Source of the DNA: Bufo bufo
Lineage: Eukaryota; Chordata; Amphibia; Anura; Bufonidae
Direction: 5' to 3'
Assembly: GCF_905171765.1 (NCBI RefSeq)
Contig: NC_053392.1
Coordinates: 38,499,468 to 38,563,467 of the forward strand
DNA length: 64,000 nucleotides
How positions within the stretch are numbered: the first letter of the stretch is position 1; each line of letters opens with the position of its first letter. The notes under the pieces are model-generated. The model was given only the letters and a program-made list of their open reading frames with translations, did not search any database and was not told the origin of the DNA. Made by a program: the position numbers and the translations under genes. Below, piece by piece: positions 1 to 8,843 of this stretch.

Positions 1-558
1 TAACTGGAATGGGGCAACTACAGTACCCTGAAAGATTATCAACATTAGGGTTATTCACTTTAGAAAAAAGACGACTGAGGGGAGATCTAATTACTATGTA
101 TAAATATATCAGGGGTCAGTACAGAGATCTCTCCCATCATCTATTTATCCCCAGGACTGTGACAAGGGGACATCCTCTGCATCTGGAGGAAAGAAGGTTT
201 GTACACAAACATAGAAAAGGATTCTTTACGGTAAGAGCAGTGAGACTATGTAAATCTGTGCCTAAGGAGGTGGTGATGGTGAGTACAATAAAAGAATTCA
301 AGAGGGGCCTGGCTGTAATTCTGGAGTGTAATAATATTACAGGCTATAGCTACTAGAGAGGGGTCGCTGATCCAGGGAGTTATTCTGATTGCCTGAATGG
401 AGTCGGGAAGGAATTTTTTCCCCCTTAAGTGAGGAAAATTGTCTTGTACCCCACAGTTTTTTTTTTTTGCCTTCCTCTGGATCAACTTGCAGGATGACAG
501 GCCGAACTGGATGGACAAATGTCTTTTTTCTGCATTATATACTATGTTACTATGTTAC
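1..558 (+). mobile_element. 3' end of a CR1/L2-type non-LTR retrotransposon
   Basis: The first 356 bases encode the C-terminus of a LINE reverse transcriptase. A 3' untranslated part follows and ends in short repeats of the type TACTATGTTAC at about 540-557. The same protein tail and the same terminal repeat occur on the minus strand at 59997-61675, so this is a second, more decayed copy of that family, truncated by the window edge. A microsatellite-like 3' end instead of poly-A is typical of the CR1/L2 group. The clade is inferred from protein style and was not computed. Confidence 0.8.
9..356 (+). pseudogene. LINE reverse transcriptase, C-terminal tail (decayed)
   Basis: A 115-residue open stretch corresponds to the last quarter of the ORF2-type protein read at 60197-61543 on the minus strand. 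The shared tail runs from the MGQLQYPERL segment to the terminal NNITGYSY. Relative to that copy it lacks two residues in the PRTVTVTRG stretch and has substitutions such as LCKSVPKE for LWNSLPEE, consistent with drift after insertion. The RT catalytic domain lies upstream and outside the window or was lost by 5' truncation. No host role is suggested. Confidence 0.75.
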
Positions 559-1190
559 AATTTTGTGGAAGCTGATATATGGAAGGCCTCAATAAATTGT
601 TAGTTGACGCTGGTATACCACCCTCAAGCAGTAATCTTGTGGAAGTAGGTATATCAAACCCCTCAATCAGTATTTTGTGGAAGCTGATATATGGCAGGCC
701 TCAATCAGTTGTTAGTTGAAACTGGTATATTAAAACCCGCCATCTTTATTTTGTGGACATAGGTATATGGACAACCTCTATCACTATTTTGTGGAAGCTG
801 ATATATGGAAGTCCTCAATCAGTTGTTAGTTGAAGCAGGTATATCAAACCCGCAATCTGTATTTTGTGGACGCAGGTATATGGAAAACCACTATCACTAT
901 TTTGTGGAAGCTGATATATGGCAGGCCTCAATCAGTTGTTGGTTAAAGCAGGTATATCAAACCCGCAATCTGTATTTTGTGGACGCTGGTATAAGGAAAA
1001 CCAGTATCACTATTTTGTGGAAGCTGATATATGAAAGGCCTCAATCAGTTGTTAGTTGAAACAGGTATATTACCCTCAAGCAGTAATTTTGTGGACGCAG
1101 GTATATGGAAAACCTCTATCCCTATTTTATGGAAGCTGATAGATTGCAGCCCTCAATCAGTATTTTATGGAAGCATACAAATGCACTATA
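559..1190. repeat. Dispersed minisatellite, ~37-bp subunits
   Basis: Tandem degenerate subunits of the kind TTTTGTGGAAGCAGGTATAT followed by a CCCTCAATCAG-type spacer form higher-order blocks. The same subunit recurs at 37510-37912 directly after hAT copy D. Several frames stay open across it by periodicity, but no protein is indicated. Confidence 0.85.
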
Positions 1191-1194
1191 ATAT

Positions 1195-1445
1195 GCCTTT
1201 CTATTTTAGAAATTACCAACTGGATTCCAAAAAGGTTGGGACACTAAACAAATTGTGAATACAAACTGAATGCAATGATGTGGAGATGGCAAATGTCAAT
1301 ATTTTATTTGTAATAGAACGTAGATGACAGATCAAACGTTTAATCCGAGTAAATGTATCATTTTAAAGGAAAAATACGTTGATTCAAATTTCACGGTGTC
1401 AACAAATCCCAAAAAAGTTGGGACAAGTAGCAATAAGAGGCTGGA
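1195..1445. repeat. DNA-transposon-like remnant with AAAAAGTTGGGAC motifs
   Basis: Two related motifs, CCAAAAAGGTTGGGAC near 1230 and CCAAAAAAGTTGGGAC near 1410, bracket an AT-rich stretch. I recognise this sequence style as a widespread vertebrate DNA-transposon-type repeat but cannot assign a superfamily. No coding frame is visible. Confidence 0.35.
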
Positions 1446-1485
1446 AAAAGTAACGTCTCAATTGGCTGTCCTGTCCCACCTGATA

Positions 1486-1640
1486 GATATGTCATAGGTC
1501 AAAGTTCGGCGCAATGCAAAAAAATATGGTGCGCGCAGACATCGCCATATGTTTTTGCATATGGTGCGTGCGGATCGCGAACGCGCAAAGTTCGCCGCAA
1601 ACCGACCGCCGGGCAAACCGCAAGGCCATCACTAGTTGCT
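1486..1640. repeat. GC-rich palindromic repeat fragment
   Basis: Alternating GCGCGC-rich and CATATG-rich segments include an inverted CCATATG...CATATGG pair near 1550. The AAAGTTCGCCGC style resembles the 5' end of hAT copy D (34036 onward), so it may be a hAT terminus or a MITE. It lies directly upstream of the Gypsy fragment. Confidence 0.3.
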
Positions 1641-1890
1641 ATCTATAAGAATTGATAGACGCCTTAGGGATAGGCTGAGGAGTTTTTGCCCTCCAGAGAC
1701 TTTTCTCAGGCAGCAGTCTGTTTGTTCTGACTCAGACGAACCTATGCAACTAGGGGGAGCCACTCATCAGGTTGGTCCTCCTGGGGCTCGCCATAAGCCT
1801 GGGGTTTGTTTTTTCTGTGGTCAGAGGGGGGATTTCATTGGAGCTTGTCCATCCATATCCAAAAAGAAACAAATTTCGGAAAACTACTAA
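1636..1890 (+). pseudogene. Gypsy Gag C-terminus with broken CCHC knuckle
   Basis: The frame reads a Gag C-terminal region ending in a single nucleocapsid-type zinc knuckle, CFFCGQRGDFIGAC. The canonical spacing is C-x2-C-x4-H-x4-C, and the third ligand position is Asp (GAT), presumably from His (CAT). RNA binding by this knuckle is therefore expected to be lost. The frame terminates in the protease junction, where the provirus copy continues in another frame. Confidence 0.7.
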
Positions 1891-2714
1891 CCCCAGGTTG
1901 TGCGGAGGATGGCAACCTGGGTGTATTCATCTCCTCCATACAAACGTCACCGTTGGTTTTGCCAGCAATGGTAGTTTCGGGAAATAAAACTAAGATGATT
2001 TTTGTGGGGCAGGGGTTAAATTGGTGGATGCCCGATTCGCTCGGACTCTGGGTTTTTCTTTTAGTCCTTTACCTAGATCTATCCCCATATTTGCTATCGA
2101 CTCTGCTCCTGTTACTCAGGGAAACCTGACACACATGGTATATTACATACATCTTCAGGTGGGTGCCCTCCATAATGAGTTTATTTCTTGCTATATCCTT
2201 GAAGGTCTTCCTACTCCTATGGTCTTATGTCTTCCCTGGTTGGTAGCGTACAATCCTGTTGATTGGCAGGCCATGGAAATATTGGAATGGAGTGAACATT
2301 GTGAACATTGTAGAGACAATCGCTTAAGTAACAGTTGCCCAGCCACCTCCATTACAACCTTACCAGCATTTGTGTCCGACTTTGAAGATGTTTTCTCTGA
2401 GAAGGGGTGTCAGGAGTTACCACCCCATCGTCCCTATGATTGCCCGGTTAACCTGCTCCCTGGAGCAAAGTTACCTAAGACCAGGTTATATAATCCTTCT
2501 GTCCCCGAAAGACAAGCCATGAAGGACTATATTTCTGAGAGTTTGGTTAAAGGACATATAAGACCCCTTTTTTCACCCTTGGGTGCAGGGTTTGGGGGCC
2601 TGCGTCCTTGCTAAAATGGATTTAAGGGGAGCCTATCTGATTCGCATCAAAGAGGGGGATGAGTGAAAGACAAGGTTTAATACTTCTGAAGGGGCATTAT
2701 GAAAACCTGGTTAC
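1641..2714 (+). mobile_element. Decayed Gypsy (Metaviridae) gag-pol fragment
   Basis: This plus-strand fragment is related to the minus-strand provirus at 13796-26638. In order it holds the gag zinc-knuckle region, the protease region and the start of pol, then degenerates in the reverse transcriptase and stops at the left end of hAT copy A (2715). The hAT right flank (8844 onward) is not Gypsy sequence and no 8-bp target duplication is visible. The junction has therefore been rearranged or is not a simple insertion. Confidence 0.85.
2021..2614 (+). pseudogene. Gypsy protease and N-terminal pol remnant
   Basis: A 197-residue open stretch collinear with the protease/pol junction of the minus-strand provirus. 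It shares VDARFARTLGF, FAIDSAPVTQ, ENGCQ-like and [20 protein letters not shown] segments, the last being the conserved lead into Gypsy reverse transcriptase. The protease DSG active site that the provirus shows at the same point is not readable, because the upstream sequence has lost it. The frame ends in a deleted RT region. This is a dead copy. Confidence 0.8.
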
Positions 2715-2830
2715 TAGGGATGAGCGAACCCGAACTGTATAGTTCGGGTTCGTACCGAATTTTGGGGTGTCCGTGACACGGACCCGAACCCGAACATTTT
2801 CGTAAAAGTCTGGGTTCGGGTTCGGTGTTC
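2715..2830. other. 5' TIR and subterminal GAACCCGAAC repeats of hAT A
   Basis: Several direct and inverted GAACCCGAAC/GTTCGGGTTC units occur within the first 115 bases. Clusters like this next to hAT TIRs are typical transposase-binding regions. The binding role is inferred. Matching clusters lie at 8708-8830, 31325-31445, 45190-45290 and 49105-49215. Confidence 0.7.
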
Positions 2831-3129
2831 GGCGCTTTCTTGGCGCTTTTTGAAAGGCTGCAAAGCAGCCAATCAACAAGCGTCATACTACTTGCCCCAA
2901 GAGGCCATCACAGCCTTGCCTACTATTGGCATGGCTGTGATTGGCCAGTGCAGCATGTGATCCAAAAGACTTCATTCTGTGATCGATCTCCAGCTGTGGA
3001 TCATTGAAGTGCTAATATCGACTTGCTCACTTTTTTTAGGCTGCCCAGAGCGTTTTTATATCACTTTTTTCTGGGGTGATCGGCGGCCATTTTGTGGCTT
3101 GTGGTGCGCCAGCACAAGCTACCACCAAG

Positions 3130-3505
3130 TGCTTTTAACCATCAATAGTGTGGTTATTTTTTGCTATATCCTACATCAGCTGCAGGCTGAGCCTGTGTCA
3201 CCGAAGTGCATTTAACCATCAACAGTCTGGTTATTTTTTGGCCATATACTACATCAGGTGCAGGCTGAGCCTGTGTCACCCAAGTGCATTTAACCATCAA
3301 CAGTGTGGTTATTTTTTGGCCATATACTACATCAGGTGCAGGCTGAGCCTGTGTCACCAAAGTGCATTTAACCATCAACAGTGTGGTTAATTTTTGGCCA
3401 TATACTACATCAGGTGCAGGCTGAGTCTGTGTCACCCAAGTGCATTTAACCATCAATAGTGTGGTTATTTTTTGGCCATATACTACATCAGGGGCAAGTT
3501 GAGCC
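3130..3505. repeat. 78-bp tandem repeat in the hAT A leader
   Basis: About four and a half units, recognisable by GTGGTTATTTTTTGGCCATA at 3227, 3305, 3383 and 3461 with steps of 78 bases. Because 78 is divisible by three, frames on both strands stay open across the array. These are not genes. Confidence 0.9.
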
Positions 3506-3506
3506 T

Positions 3507-4400
3507 GTCACCCAGCGCCTAAAAAATAGACCTGACATTTCTATTCAACCAAATCTGTACTGTTTTAGCTGGTCAAGTTATTTGTAGTGACCGTAAAAGC
3601 ACAGTTTTTGTTCTGGGTTGAAAAACTATTCCCAAATTTGCCATTCTCAAAATAAGTAGTTTATGCTATATCAGGCCTACTTGAAATCTATCCCAAAAAG
3701 AATATCTTAGATTCAAGGTGCTGATAGTGTCATTCAGAAAAACGTAACACATGCGCTACCGTGCAGATACAAGTCTTATTCTGTGATTAAACTAATACCT
3801 GTCACACAGCGCAAAAAAAATAGGCCTCACATTTCTATTCAACCAAATCTGTACTGTTTTAGCTGGTCAAGTTATTTGTAGTGACCGTAAAAGCACAGTT
3901 TTTGTTCTGGGTTAAAAAACTATTCCCAAATTTGACATTCTCAAAATAAGTAGTTTATGCTATATCAGGCCTACTTGAAATCTATCCCAAAAAGGATATC
4001 TTAGATTCAAGGTGCTGATAGTGTCATTCTGAAAAACTTAACACACACGCTACCGTGCAGATACAAGTCTAGTTCTGTGATTAAAGGTATATCTGTCACA
4101 CAGCGCGTAAAAATAGGCCTGACATTTATATTCAAATAAATCTGTACTGTTTTAGCTGGTCAAATTATTTGTAGTGACCGTAAAAGCACGGTTTTTGTTC
4201 TGGGTTGAAAAACTATTCCCAAATTTGCCATTCTCATAAATAAGTAGTTTCTGCTATATCAGGCCTACTTTAAATCTATCCCAAAAAGGATATCTTAGAT
4301 TCAAGGTTTTGATAGTGTCATTCTGAAAAACTTAACACACATGCTACCGTGCAGATACAAGTCTAGTTCTGTGATTAAAGGTATATCTGTCACACAGCGC
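3507..4400. repeat. ~297-bp tandem repeat in the hAT A leader
   Basis: Three consecutive units each carry CTGTACTGTTTTAGCTGGTC, then GTGACCGTAAAAGCAC, then ATATCTTAGATTCAAGG. They start near 3507, 3805 and 4095. Between 4400 and the transposase start at about 4575 I see only AT-rich leader. Confidence 0.9.
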
Positions 4401-4574
4401 TAGGCCTCACATTTATATTCAACCAAATCTGTCATTACTTGTGTGCCTGTATTAGTGTAATACGGTACCTAAATAGATAGCCAGACAGTGTTAGGTGTCT
4501 GTAAAAAAAGGCCTGAATTTTAATTCAATACATTGGCCCGAATAATATTTTTATTATTGTGGTGAACGGTAACA

Positions 4575-7500
4575 ATGAGGAAAACAACTAGTAAGGGACG
4601 CGGACGTGGACATGGTCGTGGTGGTGTTAGTGGACCCTCTGGTGCTGGGAGAGGACGTGGCCGTTCTGCCACAGCCACACGTCCTAGTGTACCAACTACC
4701 TCAGGTCCCAGTAGCCGCCAGAATTTACAGGGATATTTGGTGGGGCCCAATGCCGTTCTAAGGATGGTAAGGCCTGACAGGTACAGGCATTAGTCAATTG
4801 GGTGGCCGACAGTGGATCCAGCACGTTCACATTATCTCCCACCCAGTCTTCTGCAGAAAGCGCACAGATGGCGCCTGAAAACCAAGCCCATCAGTCTGTC
4901 ACATCACCCCCATGCATATCAGGGAAACTGTCTGAGCCTCAAGTTATGCAGCAGTCTCTTATGCTGTTTGAAGACTCTGCTGCCAGGGTTTCCCAAGGGC
5001 ATCCACCTAGCCCTTCCCCAGAAGTAGAAGACATAGAATGCACTAACGCACAACCACTTATGTTTCCTGATGATGAGGACATGGGAATACCACCTCAGCA
5101 CGTCTCTGATGATGACGAAACACAGGTGCCAACTGCTGCGTCTTTATGCAGTGTGCAGACTGAACAGGAGGTCAGGGATCAAGACTGGGTGGAAGACGAT
5201 GCAGGGGACGATGAGGTCCTAGACCCCACATGGAATGAAGGTCGTGCCACTGACTTTCACAGTTCAGAGGAAGAGGCAGTGGTGAGACCGAGCCAACAGC
5301 GTAGCAAAAGAGGGAGCAGTGGGCAAAATCAGAACACCCGCCGCCAAGAGACTCCGCCTGCTACTGACCGCCGCCATCTGGGACCGAACAACCCAAAGGC
5401 AGCTTCAAGGAGTTCCCTGGTATGGCACTTCTTCAAACAATGTGCTGACGACAAGACCCGAGTGGTTTGCACGCTGTGCCATCAGAGCCTGAAGCGAGGC
5501 ATTAACGTTCTGAACCTTAGCACAACCTGCATGACCAGGCACCTGCATGCAAAGCATGAACTGCAGTGGAGTAAACACCTTAAAAACAAAGAAGTCACTC
5601 AGGCTCCCCCTGCTAACTCTTCTGCTGCTGCCGCCTCGGTCTCTTCTGCTGCTGTCGCCGCCTCGGCCTCTTCCTCCGCCTCTGGAGGAACGTTGGCACC
5701 TGCCGCCCAGCAAACATGGGATGTACCACCAACACCACCACCTGCGTCACCAAGCATCTCAACCATGTCACACGGCAGCGTTCAGCTCTCCATCTCACAA
5801 ACATTTGAGAGAAAGCGTAAATTCCCACCTAGCCACCCTCGATCCCTGGCCCTGAATGCCAGCATTTCTAAACTACTGGCCTATGAAATGCTGTCATTTA
5901 GGCTGGTGGACACAGACAGATTCAAACAGCTCATGTCGCTTGCTGTCCCACAGTATGTTGTTCCAAGCCGGCACTACTTCTCCAAGAGAGCCGTTCCTTC
6001 CCTGCACAACCAAGTGTCCGATAAAATCAAGTGTGCACAGATACGTGGACCAGTAAGCACGGCCAGGGACGCTATATCTCCCTAACTGCACACTGGGTAA
6101 ATGTAGTGGCGGCTGGGCCCCAGGCGGAGAGCTGTTTGGCGCACGTCCTTCCGCCGCCAAGGATCGCAGGGCAACATTCTTTGCCTCCTGTCTCCTCCTC
6201 CTCCTACTCAGCTTCCTCCTCCTCTTCTTCCACCTGCTCATCCAGTCAGCCACACACCTTCACCACCAACTTCAGCACAGCCCGGGGTAAACGTCAGCAG
6301 GCCGTTCTGAAACTCATATGTTTGGGGGACAGGCCCCACACCGCACAGGAGTTGTGGCGGGGTATAGAACAACAGACCGACGAGTGGTTGCTGCCGGTGA
6401 GCCTCAAGCCCGGCCTGGTGGTGTGCGATAATGGGCGAAATCTCGTTGCAGCTCTGGGACTAGCCGGTTTGACGCACATCCCTTGCCTGGCGCATGTGCT
6501 GAATTTGGTGGTGCAGAAGTTCGTTCGCAACTACCCCGACATGTCAGAGCTGCTGCATAAAGTGCGGGCCGTCTGTTCGCGCTTCCGGCGTTCACACCCT
6601 GCCGCTGCTCGCCTGTCTGCGCTACAGCGTAACTTCGGCCTTCCCGCTCACCGCCTCATATGCGACGTGCCCACCAGGTGGAACTCCACCTTGCACATGC
6701 TGGACAGACTGTGCGAGCAGCAGCAGGCCATAGTGGAGTTTTAGCTGCAGCACGCACGGGTCAGTCGCACTGCGGATCAGCCCCACTTCACCACCAATGA
6801 CTGGGCATCCATGCGAGACCTGTGTGCCCTGTTGCGCTGTTTCGAGTATTCCACCAACATGGCCAGTGGTGATGACGCCATTATCAGCGTTACAATACCA
6901 CTTCTATGTCTCCTTCAGAAAACACTTAGGGCGATGATGGAAGAGGAGGTGGCCCAGGAGGAAGAGGAGGAAGAGGGGTCATTTTTAGCACTTTCAGGCC
7001 AGTCTCTTCGAAGTGACTCAGAGGGAGGTTTTTTGCAACAGCAGAGGCCAGGTACAAATGTGGCCAGACAGGGCCCACTACTGGAGGACGAGGAGGACGA
7101 GGATGAGGAGGAGGTGGAGGAGGATGAGGATGAAGCATGTTCACAGCGGGGTGGCACCCAAAGCAGCTCGGGCCCATCACTGGTGCGTGGCTGGGGGGAA
7201 ACACAGGACGATGACGATACGCCTCCCACAGAGGACAGCTTGTCCTTACCTCTGGGCAGCCTGGCACACATGAGCGGCTACATGCTGCAGTGCCTGCGCA
7301 ACGACAGCAGAGTTGCCCACATTTTAACGTGTGCGGACTACTGGGTTGCCACCCTGCTGGATCCCCGGTACAAAGACAATGTGCCCACCTTACTTCCTAC
7401 ACAGGAGCGTGATAGGAAGATGCGCGAGTACAAGCGCACGTTGGTAGACGCGCTACTGAGAGCATTCCCAAATGTCACAGGGGAACCAGTGGAAGCCCAA

Positions 7501-7962
7501 GGCGAAGGCAGACGAGGAGCAAGAGGTCGCCAACGCAGCTGTGTCACGGCCAGCTCCTCTGAGGGCAGGGTTAGCATGGCAGAGATGTGGAAAAATTTTG
7601 TCACCATGCCACAGCTAACTGCACCACCACCTGATACGGAACGTGTTAGCAGGAGGCAACATTTCACTAACATGGTGGAACAGTACCTGTGCACACCCCT
7701 CCACGTACTGACTGATGGTTCGGCCCCATTCAACTTCTGGGTCTCCAAATTGTCCACGTGGCCAGAGCTAGCCTTTTATGCCTTGGAGGTGCTAGCCTGC
7801 CCGGCGGCCAGCGTTTTGTCAGAACGTGTATTCAGCACGGTAGGGGGCGTCATTACAGACAAACGCAGCCGCCTGTCTGCAGCCAATGTGGACAAGCTGA
7901 CGTTCATAAAAATTAACCAGGCATGGATCCCACAGGACCTGTCCATCCCTTGTGCAGATTAG
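4575..7962 (+). pseudogene. hAT transposase, copy A (three lesions)
   Basis: The reading order is an Arg/Gly-rich N-terminus (GRGRGHGRGG, 4590-4670), an acidic Ser-rich region, then a BED zinc finger at about 5410-5570 with Cys pair CTLC and His pair RHLHAKH. The catalytic core carries DTWTSKHGQGRY (about 6037), CLAHVLNLVVQ and DVPTRWNST (about 6665). The C-terminal hAT dimerisation segment SVLSERVFSTVGG ends at 7962. Lesions are a one-base deletion near 4785, a deletion with frame change near 6045 just before the first catalytic Asp, and TAG at 6742-6744 where copies B and E have CAG (Gln). Family members excise and insert their element in the nucleus, but this copy should not make a full protein. 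Confidence 0.88.
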
Positions 7963-8019
7963 ATATTAACTACCTCCCCTTAACAATATATTATTCTACT
8001 CCAGGGCACTTCCTCATTC

Positions 8020-8530
8020 AATCCTATTTTTATTTTCATTTTACCATTATATTGCGGGGCAACCCAAAGTTGAATGAACCTCTCATCTGTCTGGGTGTCG
8101 GGGCCTAAATGTGTGACAGTGGCCTGTTCCAGTGGTGGGTGACGTGAAGCCTGATTCTCTGCTATGACATGAAGACTGATTCTGTGCTGACATAAGGCCA
8201 GATTCTCTGTTACGCGACCTCTCTCCTCTGCCTGGGTGCCTGGGCCTAAATATGTGACAGTGGCCTCTTCCAGTGGTGGGTGACGTGAAGCCTGATTCTC
8301 TGCTATGACATGAAGACTGATTCTGTGCTGACATAAGGCCAGATTCTCTGTTACGGGACCTCTCTCCTCTGTCTGGGTGCCGGGGCCTAAATGTGTGACA
8401 GTGGCCTGTTCCAGTGGTGGGTGACGTGAAGCCTGATTCTCTGCTATAACATGAAGACTGATTCTGTGCTGACATGAAGCCAGATTCTTTGCTATGGCAT
8501 GAAGAGACTGATTCTCTGCTGACGTGAAGC
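8020..8530. repeat. 141-bp tandem repeat in the hAT A trailer
   Basis: Units carrying GGCCTAAATGTGTGACAGTGG start near 8101, 8242 and 8383, 141 bases apart. A fourth partial unit of CTGATTCTCTGCTATG segments follows. The step is divisible by three, so a 130-residue minus-strand frame is open by periodicity only. Confidence 0.9.
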
Positions 8531-8699
8531 CAGATTCTCTGCTATGGGACCTCTGTCCAATTGATATTGGTTAATTTTTATTTTTTTAATTTTTATTTTA
8601 ATTCATTTCCCTATCCACATTTGTTTGCAGGGGATTTACCTACATGTTGCTGCCTTTTGCAGCCCTCTAGCTCTTTCCTGGGCTGTTTTACAGCCTTTT

Positions 8700-8843
8700 T
8701 AGTGCCCAAAAGTTCGGGTCCCCATTGACTTCAATGGGGTTCGGGTTCGGGACGAAGTTCGGGTCGGGTTCGGATCCCGAACATTTCCGGGAAGTTCGGA
8801 TGAACTTCTCGAACCCGAACATCCAGGTGTTCGCTCAACTCTA
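8700..8843. other. 3' subterminal repeats and TIR of hAT A
   Basis: GTTCGGGTTCGG-type repeats lead into the terminal ATCCAGGTGTTCGCTCAACTC segment. The same closing segment is seen at 31441-31463 and, slightly changed, at 49213-49235. Confidence 0.8.

Larger units (their letters stand above)
2715..8843 (+). mobile_element. hAT transposon copy A (BED-type, ~6.1 kb)
   Basis: The left end TAGGGATGAGCGAAC and the right end GTTCGCTCAACTCTA form imperfect terminal inverted repeats shared with copies B and E. Inside are subterminal GAACCCGAAC repeats, a long leader made of two tandem arrays, the transposase pseudogene (4575-7962), a 141-bp tandem array and a 3' subterminal cluster. The flanks are CTGGTTAC and GTTATAGC and do not match, unlike the clean 8-bp duplication at copy E. 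A flank has probably been rearranged. Confidence 0.85.

Noticed and set aside
2705..2714. 8-bp target duplication for hAT copy A
   Set aside because: CTGGTTAC on the left and GTTATAGC on the right do not match. The resemblance of GGTTA and GTTA is too short to claim.
3148..3456. Overlapping repeat-containing frames on both strands
   Set aside because: The 78-bp unit is divisible by three, which keeps several frames open by chance.
7081..7140. Acidic or Ser-rich frames on the strand opposite the hAT transposases
   Set aside because: They are shadows of GAG/GAA-rich acidic linkers in the transposase and do not persist between copies.
8083..8475. Minus-strand frame with SCYSRESGFTSPTT repeats
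   Set aside because: The 141-bp tandem repeat is divisible by three. There is no domain and no start context.
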